This document shows, piece after piece, positions 16,353 through 25,309 of a stretch of DNA of 33,979 nucleotides. The notes beneath the pieces were generated by a model. The model was not told where the DNA came from and ran no database searches. It saw only the letters and a program-made list of their open reading frames with translations. Source of the stretch: DSNY01 sp016861185 (GTDB taxonomy: Bacteria; Pseudomonadota; Gammaproteobacteria; Burkholderiales; Burkholderiaceae_F); NCBI GenBank assembly GCA_030263275.1, contig SZOR01000034.1:1-33979 (forward strand), read 5' to 3'. Within the stretch, counting starts at the first letter, position 1; the number at the start of each line of letters is the position of its first letter. The position numbers were made by a program, and so were the translations under genes.

Positions 16353-17681
16353 TCACGCTCCGCCGCGGCCGATGCCGAAGTACGTCAAACCGGCCGCGCG
16401 CACCGTCGCCGGGTCGTACAGGTTGCGGCCGTCGAACACCGCCTTCGCCTTCAGCGCCTGCGCCAGCCATTCGAAGTCCGGGCTGCGGAACTCGAGCCAC
16501 TCGGTGACGACCGCGAGCGCGTCGGCGCCGTCGGCCGCCGCGCGCGCCGACGGCGCGAACTCGACCGCGCCGTTGCCGCGCAGAATCGCACGCGCGTTGT
16601 CCATCGCGACCGGGTCGTACGCGCGCACCTTCGCGCCCGCCTTCGTCAGTCCATCGACGATCGCGAGGCTCGCCGCTTCGCGCATGTCGTCGGTGTTCGC
16701 CTTGAAGGCGAGGCCCCACAGCGCGATCGTGCGGCCCGCGAGTTTGCCGCCGAAGTGATGCGCGATCTTGTCGACCAGGATGCCGCGCTGGCGCAGGTTC
16801 GCGCGCGTGGCCGCGCGCAGGAGCTCGGCCGGCTCGCCCGCCTCTTCCGCGGTGTGTATCAGCGCGCGCAGGTCCTTCGGGAAGCACGAGCCGCCGAAGC
16901 CCACGCCCGCGTACAGGAAGTGCGGGCCGATGCGGGGGTCGGCGCCGATGCCGTGTCGCACGTGCTCGATGTCCACGCCGAGCCGGTCGGCCAGGTTCGC
17001 CATCTCGTTCATGAACGAGATGCGCACCGCGAGCATCGCGTTGGCCGCGTACTTCGTGAACTCGGCCGAGCGCACGTCCATGATCTGCAACCGGTCGCGG
17101 TTGCGGTTGAACGGCGCGTAAAGAGCGCGCAGCACGTCGGCCGCATGCGGATCGTCGACGCCGACGATGATGCGGTCGGGGCGCATGAAATCGTCGACCG
17201 CGAAGCCTTCTTTCAGGAACTCCGGATTCGACGCGGTCGACACCTTGACGCCGGCCTTGCGCTTGACGAGTTCCTCGTTCAGCGTCGCGCGCACGCGGTG
17301 GTTGGTGCCGACCGGCACGGTCGACTTGACGACGACGACTGTATCGCGCGTGATGCGGCGGCCCAGCTCGCGCGCGCAGGCGACCACGTGCGACAGGTCC
17401 GCCGAGCCGTCCTCGCCCGACGGCGTGCCTACGGCGACGAAGATCAGCGGCGCATGCGCGACGGCTTCGTCGTAGCTCGTCGAGAAGGAAAGCCGCTTGG
17501 CCTCCACACCGCGTGCGACGACCGCGTCGAGCCCCGGCTCGTGGAGCGGAATCTCGCCGGCCCGCAGCCGCGCGATCTTCTTCTCGTCGACGTCGATGCA
17601 AAGCACGTCGTTGCCGACGTCCGCGAGGCAGGCGCCTGTGACCAGTCCGACGTAGCCGGTGCCGATGACGGAGATCTTCAT
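16353..17681 (-). CDS. ugd: UDP-glucose 6-dehydrogenase
   Basis: A 442-residue enzyme oxidising UDP-glucose to UDP-glucuronate with two NAD. The N-terminal Rossmann motif is VIGTGYVGLVTGACLADVG (residues 5-23), the hinge block ATKYAANAMLAV-like at about 208-219, and the catalytic Cys266 in GFGGSCFPKDLRAL. The C-terminal domain includes LWGLAFKANTDDMREAASL. I chose the ATG at 17679-17681, MKISVIGTGYVGL. It forms a two-gene unit with the epimerase downstream and supplies acidic sugar nucleotides to the polysaccharide genes nearby. Confidence 0.96.
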   Translation of the reverse strand: MKISVIGTGYVGLVTGACLADVGNDVLCIDVDEKKIARLRAGEIPLHEPGLDAVVARGVEAKRLSFSTSYDEAVAHAPLIFVAVGTPSGEDGSADLSHVVACARELGRRITRDTVVVVKSTVPVGTNHRVRATLNEELVKRKAGVKVSTASNPEFLKEGFAVDDFMRPDRIIVGVDDPHAADVLRALYAPFNRNRDRLQIMDVRSAEFTKYAANAMLAVRISFMNEMANLADRLGVDIEHVRHGIGADPRIGPHFLYAGVGFGGSCFPKDLRALIHTAEEAGEPAELLRAATRANLRQRGILVDKIAHHFGGKLAGRTIALWGLAFKANTDDMREAASLAIVDGLTKAGAKVRAYDPVAMDNARAILRGNGAVEFAPSARAAADGADALAVVTEWLEFRSPDFEWLAQALKAKAVFDGRNLYDPATVRAAGLTYFGIGRGGA

Positions 17682-17772
17682 AGTCCGAACGCGAACGAGG
17701 GAAGCGGATCTTACCGGCCGCGGCGACAACGGCACCGCGCCACAGCGATCCGTCGTGGCGGCCTGACGGCGC

Positions 17773-18321
17773 TCAGCAGTTCAGCGGCTGCACGCCGCCG
17801 TCGAAGACGCGTCGCTCCCACTTCACCGGCGGTGCAGCGAGCGGACGATCACCGTGCGCGAGCCGCGGGAAGTGAAAAGTGAACCGGCTGTCGATCTCGG
17901 GCGGTAGCGCGACCTCGATCCGGCCGACTGCCGGCTTGCCGGTTGGCGTAAACACGGCACCGTCGGTCGCCACACGGGCCACACCCCGTTCGATCGCCCA
18001 GTCCGACAGTTTCACCGGAACCTCGAGCCGCCGACCGCCGCTTTCGAGTCGCGCCTTCGCGCCGACCGCCAGCGGCTCGACCGCGGCCTCGAACAGCACC
18101 GACACATGGCGCTGCGGCTTCTCCTCGATCGTCAGCGTCGCCCGCACCTGCTCGTTGAGCCGCAGCCGCACCTTGTTGTACGGCCCGACCTGCTCGCCGC
18201 ACCACGCGCGCGCGTACTCGCCGCCGCTCGCTTCGGGCTTCCAGTAAGGCCCGTACGGGAAAACGACGCAGCCCGCGAGCGCCGCTGCGGCCGCAGCCGC
18301 ACCGAAACGCAGCGCGTTCAT
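17773..18321 (-). CDS. Small lipoprotein of unknown function
   Basis: A 182-residue protein with a lipoprotein signal: MNALRF, an alanine stretch, then AALAGC with the lipidated Cys at residue 18. The mature part begins VVFPYGPYWKPEASGG and contains WCGEQ; the very last residue is also Cys (QPLNC). I do not recognise the family. It seems to be mostly beta-strand. The start overlaps the stop of the AhpD-like gene by 4 bases, so it is the third gene of the msbA unit, which suggests an envelope role. The free cysteines and the neighbouring CxxC enzyme leave a redox link possible, but nothing proves it. Confidence 0.8.
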   Translation of the reverse strand: MNALRFGAAAAAAALAGCVVFPYGPYWKPEASGGEYARAWCGEQVGPYNKVRLRLNEQVRATLTIEEKPQRHVSVLFEAAVEPLAVGAKARLESGGRRLEVPVKLSDWAIERGVARVATDGAVFTPTGKPAVGRIEVALPPEIDSRFTFHFPRLAHGDRPLAAPPVKWERRVFDGGVQPLNC

Positions 18322-18917
18322 TTCGCGGGCGGCGGCATGCGTCCGAGCAGATAGAACTCGTCGTTCGGCCGCATGCCGATCATGTTCGCCATCCGGTTCG
18401 ACAGTGCGAAGAACGCGGCGATCGCGCCGATGTCCCAGATGTCTTCGTCCGAGAAACCCTGTGCGCGCAGCGATTCGAAGTCGGCCTCCGCGATGGCTGC
18501 GGAGTTCTGCGCGACCTTCATCGCGAAGTCGAGCATGGCCTTCTGCCGCGGCGTGATGTCGGCCTTGCGGTAGTTGATCGCGACCTGGTCAGCCACCAGC
18601 GGGTTCTTCGCGCGGATGCGCAGGATCGCGCCATGCGCGACGACGCAGTAGTGGCACTGGTTGGCGCCGCTGGTGGCGACGACGATCATCTCGCGCTCGG
18701 CCTTGGTCAGCCCGCTTTGCTTCTCCATCAGCGCATCGTGGTACGCGAAGAACGCTCGGAACTCGTCCGGCCGGTGCGCGAGCGTCAGGAAGACGTTGGG
18801 AATGAAGCCGGACTTCTCCTGCACGGCGAGGACGCGCGCGCGGATGTCCTCCGGCAGCTCCTTCAGCTCGGGAACGGGATAACGGCTGATCGGCGGCGTG
18901 TTCGTTGCGGCGCTCAT
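18318..18917 (-). CDS. AhpD-like peroxidase-related protein
   Basis: A 199-residue carboxymuconolactone decarboxylase/AhpD-fold protein. The active-site motif is ANQCHYCVVAHG, with Cys88, Cys91 and His95, preceded by the proton-relay Glu76 region (KAEREMIVV). The family block FSDEDIWDIGAIAAFFALSNRMAN identifies the 'peroxidase-related' subgroup, whose reductant is unknown. It is overlapped by 4 bases with msbA upstream and with the lipoprotein downstream, so all three are probably translated together. Confidence 0.92.
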   Translation of the reverse strand: MSAATNTPPISRYPVPELKELPEDIRARVLAVQEKSGFIPNVFLTLAHRPDEFRAFFAYHDALMEKQSGLTKAEREMIVVATSGANQCHYCVVAHGAILRIRAKNPLVADQVAINYRKADITPRQKAMLDFAMKVAQNSAAIAEADFESLRAQGFSDEDIWDIGAIAAFFALSNRMANMIGMRPNDEFYLLGRMPPPAK

Positions 18918-20692
18918 GCGACGGCCTCCTTGGCATGAGAAAACTGAATGTGGTACAGGTGAGCGTACAGTCCGCCGCGCGCGAGCAGCTCGGCGTGGCG
19001 GCCGGTCTCGACGATGCGGCCCGCCTCCAGCACGACGATGCGGTCGGCGCGCTCGATCGTCGACAGCCGGTGCGCGACGACGAAGGTCGTGCGGCCCCTC
19101 ATCAGGCGCTCGAGCGACGCCTGGATGTAGCGCTCCGACTCCGAGTCGAGCGCCGAGGTCGCCTCGTCGAGCAGCAGGATCGGCGCGTCCTTCAGCAGCG
19201 CGCGCGCGATCGAAAGGCGCTGGCGCTGCCCGCCCGACAGCTTCACCGCGTTCTCGCCGATCGGCGTATCGAAACCCTGCGGCAGCGATTCGATGAACGG
19301 CAGCAGGTACGCCGCCTCGGCCGCGGCGCGGATGCGCTCCATCGAGGCGCCGCGCTGCGCACCGTACGCGATGTTGGCCGCGATCGAATCGTCGAACAGC
19401 ACGACATCCTGCGACACCAGCGCGATCTGCGCGCGCAGGCTCGCCAGCCGCAACTCGTGCGTCGGCACGCCGTCGAGCAGGATGTCGCCCGCGGTCGGTT
19501 CGACGAAGCGCGGGATCAGGTTGATCAGCGTCGTCTTGCCCGCGCCGGAGGGCCCGACGAGCGCGATCATCTCGCCCGGCGCGACCTCGAGCGAAACGCG
19601 GTCGAGCGCGGCCTCCGCCGTGCCCGGATAGCGGAAGGAAACGTTGCGGAAGGCGATCGCGCCGCGCGCACGGTCGATCGTCCGCGTACCGGTGTCGGCC
19701 TCCTCATTCGAATCGATCAGCGCGAACACGCTTTCGCCGGCGGCGAGCATGCGCGCCAGCGGGCCGTTCAGTCCCGCCAGGTGCCGCAGCGGCGGCAGCA
19801 GCAGCAGCGACGCCGTCAGAAACGTAATGAAATCGCCCGGCGACAGTTGCGCGGTGCGCGCCTGCCACAACGCCACGCCGATCACCAGCGCCAGGCCCAT
19901 CGACGCGATCACCTGCGTCAGCGGCGTGGCGGCGGACCAGGCGACCTGCATCTTCAGCGCGAAGCGGCGCAGCTTCTGGTTGATCGCGTCGAAGCGCTCG
20001 CGCTCGTAGCCGACGCCGTCGTACACCTTGATCACGCGCGCGCCCTCGTGCGTCTCCTGCACGGCGCGCGTCATCTCGCCGAGCATCGCCTGGTTATCGA
20101 GATTCAGCCGCCGCAGGCGCCGGCTGAATCCGCGCAGCACCAGCGTGATCACCGGAGCGACGATCAGCGTCACCAGCGTCAGCTGCCAGTTGTAGTACAG
20201 CAGGACCGCGAGCAGCGCCAGCACGGTCAGCGTGTCGCGCACGGCCGTGGTCATCACCTCGGCGGCCAGGTTCAGCGCGTTGGTCGCTTCGTTGATGAAC
20301 TTCGACACGACGATGCCCGACGGCGCGTTCTCGAACGCCGACTGCGGCCAGTGCAGCAGCCGTTCGAACATCGCAGCGCGCAGATCGACCAGCACGAACT
20401 GCGATACGCGGTTCAGCAGATACGTGCTGGCGAAGGAGGCCAGCCCCCGCACGACGAACACGCCGACGAACGCGAGCGGAACCCACACGCCGGCGGCCGC
20501 GTCTCTGCGATAGAAGCCCTGATCGAGCAGCAGTCCGGTCAAACGCGCCATCAGCGGCTCCGTGGCCGCCGCCACCGCCATCGCGACCAGCGCGAACGCC
20601 AGCAGCGTCTTGTGCCCCAGTACGAGCCGCAGCAGACGACGGAAGATCGGATCGGCGAAGAGCTGCGGGCGCAGCGCGGTGGATTCGGTCAT
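18914..20692 (-). CDS. msbA: Lipid A export ABC transporter MsbA
   Basis: A 592-residue half-transporter with fused membrane and ATPase domains that flips lipid A-core across the inner membrane. Six membrane segments lie in residues about 25-310. The nucleotide domain has Walker A GPSGAGKTT (380-388), Q-loop VSQDVVLF, signature LSGGQRQ (485-491), Walker B ILLLDE (505-510) and the switch His in VVAHRLST. I chose the ATG at 20690-20692 (MTESTALRPQLF); no ribosome site is visible there. It is divergent from the GT9 gene and leads an operon with the AhpD-like and lipoprotein genes. The surrounding LPS genes support MsbA over other exporters. Confidence 0.93.
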   Translation of the reverse strand: MTESTALRPQLFADPIFRRLLRLVLGHKTLLAFALVAMAVAAATEPLMARLTGLLLDQGFYRRDAAAGVWVPLAFVGVFVVRGLASFASTYLLNRVSQFVLVDLRAAMFERLLHWPQSAFENAPSGIVVSKFINEATNALNLAAEVMTTAVRDTLTVLALLAVLLYYNWQLTLVTLIVAPVITLVLRGFSRRLRRLNLDNQAMLGEMTRAVQETHEGARVIKVYDGVGYERERFDAINQKLRRFALKMQVAWSAATPLTQVIASMGLALVIGVALWQARTAQLSPGDFITFLTASLLLLPPLRHLAGLNGPLARMLAAGESVFALIDSNEEADTGTRTIDRARGAIAFRNVSFRYPGTAEAALDRVSLEVAPGEMIALVGPSGAGKTTLINLIPRFVEPTAGDILLDGVPTHELRLASLRAQIALVSQDVVLFDDSIAANIAYGAQRGASMERIRAAAEAAYLLPFIESLPQGFDTPIGENAVKLSGGQRQRLSIARALLKDAPILLLDEATSALDSESERYIQASLERLMRGRTTFVVAHRLSTIERADRIVVLEAGRIVETGRHAELLARGGLYAHLYHIQFSHAKEAVA

Positions 20693-20784
20693 CGGAGGAG
20701 AGGCGGTCGCTAGAATTCGATCTGTCCGCCACTGTGTGCGACGCCGGCCGCGTAGTTTAGGCGATCGTCGCCCGCCCGCCACTC

Positions 20785-21720
20785 GTGCGATCGCTGATCG
20801 TCCGTCTACCCAATCACCTCGGCGACGCCTGCATGTGCCTGCCCGCGCTGGATCTGCTGGCGGCCCATGGGTTCGACTTGCGGATCGCGGGCAAGCCGTG
20901 GGCCGCGGCGCTGTTCGCCGCCTATCCATGGCGCCCGATCGCGGTGCGCGGCAACTGGATCGAGCGCATCGATGCGCTGCGCGCGGTGCGTGTGGCCCGG
21001 ACCGGTCACGTCGAAGGGATTCTGTTCACCAACTCGTTCGGCACTGCGCTCGAGTTTCGCCTCGGCGGCATCGCCGCGACCGGCTACGCGACCGACGCGC
21101 GAAGCTGGCTGCTGCGCCGGGCGGTGCCGCTGCCCGCGCGCTGGGCGACCGACATGCACACGGTCGAGTACTACTACACGCTTGCGGCCTCGCTCGTCGG
21201 CACTGCGCCGCCCGTGACGGACAAGCTTGCGCTGCGCATCTCCTCGGAGGCCGAGCGCAGGGCGGTCTCGATGCGGCGCGCGGCGAGCGTCGCCGACGGC
21301 TACGTCGTGCTGTGTCCGGTAGCCGTCGGACTGCACCGGGGGAAAGTGAAAGCGTGGAGCGGCTTCGCGCGGCTCAGCGTCGAGTTGTCCAACCGCGGAC
21401 TTCAGGTCGTCGCGTGTCCCGGGCCCGGGGAACGCGACGCTGTGATTCGCGCCGTGCCCGCGGCGACCGTGCTGCCCGAAACGGACGTCGGCACCTTCGC
21501 CGCACTGCTCGCGCGCAGCCGCATGGTCGTGGCCAACGACAGCGGGCCCGGCCATCTTGCCGCCGCCGTCGGCGCACGCCTGGTCAGCGTGTTCGGCGTG
21601 ACCGATCCGCTGAAGACCCGACCCTGGGGACGGAACGTGCGCCTGATCGGCGGCGCCGGCGGCTGGCCTTCCTGGGAAGACGTGCTGGCCTGCGTCGACG
21701 AGGCGCTTGGCGGCGCCTGA
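20785..21720 (+). CDS. GT9 family glycosyltransferase (heptosyltransferase-like)
   Basis: A 311-residue ADP-heptose:LPS heptosyltransferase-type enzyme. It opens with MRSLIVRLPNHLGDACMCLPALDLL, the family's N-terminal glycine motif, and carries the C-terminal nucleotide-binding block VVANDSGPGHLAAAVGAR plus SVFGVTDPLKTRPWG. It would add heptose to the LPS inner core on the cytoplasmic face; WaaC or WaaF identity cannot be decided. The start is GTG (20785-20787) with no visible ribosome site. Its last 319 bases are overlapped on the opposite strand by the ligase-like gene. Confidence 0.88.
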   Translation: MRSLIVRLPNHLGDACMCLPALDLLAAHGFDLRIAGKPWAAALFAAYPWRPIAVRGNWIERIDALRAVRVARTGHVEGILFTNSFGTALEFRLGGIAATGYATDARSWLLRRAVPLPARWATDMHTVEYYYTLAASLVGTAPPVTDKLALRISSEAERRAVSMRRAASVADGYVVLCPVAVGLHRGKVKAWSGFARLSVELSNRGLQVVACPGPGERDAVIRAVPAATVLPETDVGTFAALLARSRMVVANDSGPGHLAAAVGARLVSVFGVTDPLKTRPWGRNVRLIGGAGGWPSWEDVLACVDEALGGA

Positions 21721-22925
21721 GCCCGGCCCGCGGCAAGAAAGACGCCGAGAAACAAGGCGATCGCATGGCCCTCGGTGAAGGTCTGGAAGTGCGAGCTGAA
21801 GAGGCTCGTTGTGCACCACGCAGCCAGCAGCGCCAGCCCGACCGCACGCCACGGTGCAGGCGCAGCCTGGCGCGTCGCGGCGATCAGCAACCAGATGAAC
21901 GCAGCGACCGCCGGTACCCCGCCCTCGACGGCCAGGAACATGTACTGGTTGTGAGGATCGGTCGTCGTCGTCGACATCCAGCCCTTCTGCTGTTCCTTTA
22001 CCTTCGCCTCGTACGCGGCCGGCAGCCCGCCCAGGCCGTAGCCGAGCAGCGGCCGTTCGCGGATCAGATCGGCGGTCGTGCGCCACATCACGGCGCGCAT
22101 GCCCATCGAGGACGGCTGATCGGACCGGGCATACCCCTGCAGTTCTTCCAGTCCGAGGCGGAACTTCTGCGCCACCTGGGGCACGCTCGTGACTGCGACG
22201 ACCGCGAAGGAGGCCAGCAGGGCCGAGACGATCGCCAGCCTTCGTCCGCTTGACGAAAGGACGGCGAACGCGGCCAGCGCCACCGCCAGCCCGAGGATCG
22301 CGCTGCGGCCCGGTTCGACGACCACAAGCGCGGTGACCAGTACGGCCGCGGCGCCGGCGAGAGCGGCCCGCGCGAGCCGCCCGATGCCCTCGCGCCGCCA
22401 CGCGAGCGCCACGGCGAACACGGCAGCCGACATGAACGCCATGCCCTGCGACACGTTGTTCCTCAGAATGACGCCGGGCGGCATCGCCTTGTAGCTGAAA
22501 GCTGCCGTCTTCCAGAGGATCAGTGCCGCAGCGGCGAAACAGGTCATCGCGACGACGAATGCGACGGCGAATCGCAGCCGGGTCCGCGGCTCGTGGAACA
22601 GCGCAAGCGCGACGATCAGCAGCAGCAGATGCCTCCAGCCCCAGAGCGCGTCGAGTCGTGCCGGCCATGTTGCCGCGCTCCAGAGCATCGCGGCCGCGAG
22701 CACGGCAAGCAGTCCGAGAGCTGATGCGCCGATCGGCTGGCGCAGCGCGGCTGCGAGCGCCTGCCGAGCCGACGGCAACGCGGCGAACGCCGCCAGCATC
22801 ACCGCAAACCCCAGGCTCGACAGCGGAGGCGAAACGAACGCGCCGATCGCGCCGATCGTGGCCGCGCCGCGCGCAACAGCCCCGCACACGGCGGCTCGTG
22901 CGCCGCTCGCCGCGGTCGCGTTCAT
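21402..22925 (-). CDS. O-antigen ligase family membrane protein (WaaL-like)
   Basis: A polytopic protein of about ten membrane segments that would join O-polysaccharide to the lipid A core in the periplasm. Family marks are the VVVEPGRSAILGL block, PLLGYGLGGLPAAYE, and DPHNQYMFLAVEGGVPA with the conserved periplasmic His. The frame is open for 507 residues, but the recognisable domain ends near residue 400; the last 106 residues are Ser/Ala/Thr/Arg/Pro-rich and lie antisense inside the GT9 gene. Either this extension is translated or a 3' frameshift hides the true stop. The ATG at 22923-22925 overlaps the GT25 stop by 4 bases. Confidence 0.85.
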   Translation of the reverse strand: MNATAASGARAAVCGAVARGAATIGAIGAFVSPPLSSLGFAVMLAAFAALPSARQALAAALRQPIGASALGLLAVLAAAMLWSAATWPARLDALWGWRHLLLLIVALALFHEPRTRLRFAVAFVVAMTCFAAAALILWKTAAFSYKAMPPGVILRNNVSQGMAFMSAAVFAVALAWRREGIGRLARAALAGAAAVLVTALVVVEPGRSAILGLAVALAAFAVLSSSGRRLAIVSALLASFAVVAVTSVPQVAQKFRLGLEELQGYARSDQPSSMGMRAVMWRTTADLIRERPLLGYGLGGLPAAYEAKVKEQQKGWMSTTTTDPHNQYMFLAVEGGVPAVAAFIWLLIAATRQAAPAPWRAVGLALLAAWCTTSLFSSHFQTFTEGHAIALFLGVFLAAGRAQAPPSASSTQASTSSQEGQPPAPPIRRTFRPQGRVFSGSVTPNTLTRRAPTAAARWPGPLSLATTMRLRASSAAKVPTSVSGSTVAAGTARITASRSPGPGHATT

Positions 22926-23647
22926 GCGCGTCCCTTCAGGCCCCACCGCCGCCAGCGGTCCCATCGGTAGCGTATCCACGCGTACCAGCGGCCGCGAAAG
23001 CGGCGCTTGTCGTCCAGAACGCTGCGGAAGCGGCCGCTCATGCTGCCCTGCCGGACGATCGGCGAACGCAGCCAGTAGTGGCGGATGCCCGTGGCTGCGT
23101 CGACCTCGCGCATCAGCCAGTCGGCCGGGCGCGCGATCCTGTGGCGAGCGATCCATGCGAGCCTCCGCTCCGCCGCGGTCCGGTCGAAGACGATCGCATC
23201 GGTCGCAGGCAGCGATCCGCCGGCGACGAGCACCGTCGGAGAGCTGGCCTGACCGGCAAGGTACTTGTTGTCACCGCAGCCGAGGTAGATCAGATAGCCC
23301 GGATCGAGCGCATCGGCTTCGCGCATCGCCTGCGCAAACGCGTCGGCGAACCCCTCGGCCAGCTCGGCGTCGTCTTCGAGCACGAGAACGCGACGCCATC
23401 CCCGTTCGACGCATTGCCGCCAGGTGTGGATGTGCTTGAGCACGAGCGACTGGTGCGAGATCTTCATGTCGCTCGGCGCGAAGGTCCGCTCGATCAGCTC
23501 CGGTGGGATAGCATTCGCGTCGAATTCGAAGACGAAACCGAAGTCGATCCCGTGTTTCGCCATCTCCCGGCGCATGTGGCGGATGCGGTCGTCGAAAGTC
23601 CGCACGCTGAGCACGAAGACGGCGTCGACGAGCTGATTGACTCGCAT
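22922..23647 (-). CDS. Glycosyltransferase family 25 (LPS biosynthesis type)
   Basis: A 241-residue GT25 enzyme, the LPS beta-galactosyltransferase-like group. It starts MRVNQLVDAVFVLSVRTFDDRIRHM, and the metal-binding acidic motif is VLVLEDDAEL (Glu-Asp-Asp at 91-93). SHQSLVLKHIHTWRQC is the family's second block, and the C-terminus is rich in Trp and Arg, suggesting membrane contact. I chose the ATG at 23645-23647 over an extension to 23695. It is followed by the ligase gene with a 4-base overlap and is divergent from the GT2 gene. Confidence 0.88.
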   Translation of the reverse strand: MRVNQLVDAVFVLSVRTFDDRIRHMRREMAKHGIDFGFVFEFDANAIPPELIERTFAPSDMKISHQSLVLKHIHTWRQCVERGWRRVLVLEDDAELAEGFADAFAQAMREADALDPGYLIYLGCGDNKYLAGQASSPTVLVAGGSLPATDAIVFDRTAAERRLAWIARHRIARPADWLMREVDAATGIRHYWLRSPIVRQGSMSGRFRSVLDDKRRFRGRWYAWIRYRWDRWRRWGLKGRA

Positions 23648-23688
23648 TCTGCAGGGCACCGGCGCACGAGGCGCGCAGTCTAGCTGAG

Positions 23689-24468
23689 ATGACACTCCGG
23701 CTTTCGGTCGCGATCATCGCGCGCAACGAGGAACGCAACCTGCCCGCGTGCCTTGCCAGCGTCGCGTTCGCCGACGAGATCGTCGTCGTCGATCATGCGA
23801 GCAGCGATCGGACCGTGCCGATCGCGCGCGAATGCGGCGCGCGCGTGGTCGAGACGGCCGACTGGCCGGGCTTCGGCGCGCAGAAGAACCGCGCGCTCGA
23901 CGCCTGCACCGGCGAGTGGATCCTCTCGCTCGATGCCGACGAGCGCGTCACGCCCGCCCTGCGCGGCGAGATCGAACGCGCGCTCGCGCAGCCTCGCTTC
24001 GAGGTCTACGAGATGCCGCGGCTGTCGACCTACTGCGGGCGCTTCATGCGCCACGGCGGCTGGCATCCCGACTACGTACGCCGGCTGTTCAAGCGCGGTG
24101 CAGCGCGTTTCTCCGACGCGACGGTGCACGAGTCGCTGGTCACCGATCGACCTGTCGGACGCCTGCACGAGCCGATCGTCCACTACAGCTTCCGCACGAT
24201 GGACGAGGTGATCGCGAAGATGAACCGCTATTCGAGCGACTCGGCGGCGGCGCTCGCTGCACGCGGCGAAGCACCCGGCCTGGCGAGTGCGATCGCCCAC
24301 GGGCTCGCCGCCTTCCTGCGCACCTATGTCTTCAAGCTCGGCTTTCTCGACGGCCGGCGCGGTTTCCTGCTCGCGGTCTCGAACGCCGAGGGCTCGTACT
24401 ACCGCTACGTGAAGGCGATGCTGGCGGCCGAAGCGCGCCGCGGCGCACCGCGCGACGACGTCGATTGA
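23689..24468 (+). CDS. GT2 glycosyltransferase, WaaE/KdtX type
   Basis: A 259-residue glycosyltransferase resembling LPS core beta-1,4-glucosyltransferase WaaE. It has LSVAIIARNEERNLPACLASV at the start, the nucleotide-binding DHASSDRT, the GFGAQKNRALDACTGEWILSLDADERVTP region with the metal-binding DAD at 82-84, and the HGGWHPDYVRRLFKRG block of this subgroup. It would add a sugar to the inner core in the cytoplasm. A second GT2 gene starts 7 bases after its stop. Confidence 0.9.
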   Translation: MTLRLSVAIIARNEERNLPACLASVAFADEIVVVDHASSDRTVPIARECGARVVETADWPGFGAQKNRALDACTGEWILSLDADERVTPALRGEIERALAQPRFEVYEMPRLSTYCGRFMRHGGWHPDYVRRLFKRGAARFSDATVHESLVTDRPVGRLHEPIVHYSFRTMDEVIAKMNRYSSDSAAALAARGEAPGLASAIAHGLAAFLRTYVFKLGFLDGRRGFLLAVSNAEGSYYRYVKAMLAAEARRGAPRDDVD

Positions 24469-24475
24469 GGCGGCC

Positions 24476-25309
24476 GTGCTGATCTCGGTCATCGTGACGA
24501 CCTACAACCGGCCCGACGCGCTACGCGCGGCGCTGGCGGGCTTGTGCGCGCAGATTGACCGCGGCTTCGAGGTGCTGATCGCCGACGACGGTTCGCGCGA
24601 CGATACCCGGCAGCTCGTCGAATCGCTGGCGGCCGGCGCACCGATACCGGTGCGCCACGTCTGGCAGGAGGATCGCGGCTTCCGCGCGGGCGCGGCGCGC
24701 AACCGCGCGGCGGCGATCGCCGCAGGCGACTATCTGCTCTTTCTCGACGGCGACTGCATCCCGCGGCCCGACTGGATCGCGCAGCATCGGCGGCTCGCCG
24801 AACCCGGCTGGATGGTCGCCGGCAATCGCATCCTGCTGTCGGAGCGCTTCACGCAGCACGCGCTCGAACGCGGCGAGCCGGTGCACGGGTGGAGCCTCGG
24901 ACAATGGCGGCTCGCGCAACTGGCGGGCCACATCAACCGCACGCTGCCCCTGCGCCGGCTCGCGCTCGGCCCGCTGCGCAAGCTGGGCGCGCGGCGCTGG
25001 CAACGCGTGCGCACCTGCAATCTCGGCGTGTGGGCCGCCGACTTTCGCGCGGTCAACGGCTTCGACGAGCAGTTCGAGGGCTGGGGTTTCGAGGATTCGG
25101 ATCTCGCCGTGCGGCTGCTCAACCACGGCGTGCGCCGCAAGGAGGGTGCCTTCGCCACCGGCGTGCTGCACCTGTGGCATCGCGAGCACGACCGCCGCTT
25201 CGAAGCGAAGAACCGCGCGCTGCTGCAGCAGCGGATCGCGTCGCGCGACGTGCGCGCAAGCGTCGGGCTCGACCGGTACCTGACGGGAGGCTGCGAAGCT
25301 CAGGCGTAG
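24476..25309 (+). CDS. GT2 glycosyltransferase with galactosyltransferase-like C-terminus
   Basis: A 277-residue family 2 glycosyltransferase. N-terminal motifs are ISVIVTTYNRPDALRAAL, IADDGSRDDT and YLLFLDGDCIPRPDW with the DGD at 91-93. The later NGFDEQFEGWGFEDSDLAVRL matches the acceptor-binding region of the GT2/galactosyltransferase C-terminal domain. The start is GTG (24476-24478), because the family opening begins there. The donor and acceptor are not predictable; context suggests LPS core or outer core. Its last 10 bases overlap the end of dnaE on the other strand. Confidence 0.9.
   Translation: MLISVIVTTYNRPDALRAALAGLCAQIDRGFEVLIADDGSRDDTRQLVESLAAGAPIPVRHVWQEDRGFRAGAARNRAAAIAAGDYLLFLDGDCIPRPDWIAQHRRLAEPGWMVAGNRILLSERFTQHALERGEPVHGWSLGQWRLAQLAGHINRTLPLRRLALGPLRKLGARRWQRVRTCNLGVWAADFRAVNGFDEQFEGWGFEDSDLAVRLLNHGVRRKEGAFATGVLHLWHREHDRRFEAKNRALLQQRIASRDVRASVGLDRYLTGGCEAQA

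Noticed and set aside
18905..20713. 602-codon plus-strand frame opposite msbA
   Set aside because: His/Arg/Gln-rich shadow of msbA; all family motifs are on the minus strand.
20705..20720. TAGAAT in the msbA/GT9 gap as a promoter
   Set aside because: No -35 element at a usable distance.
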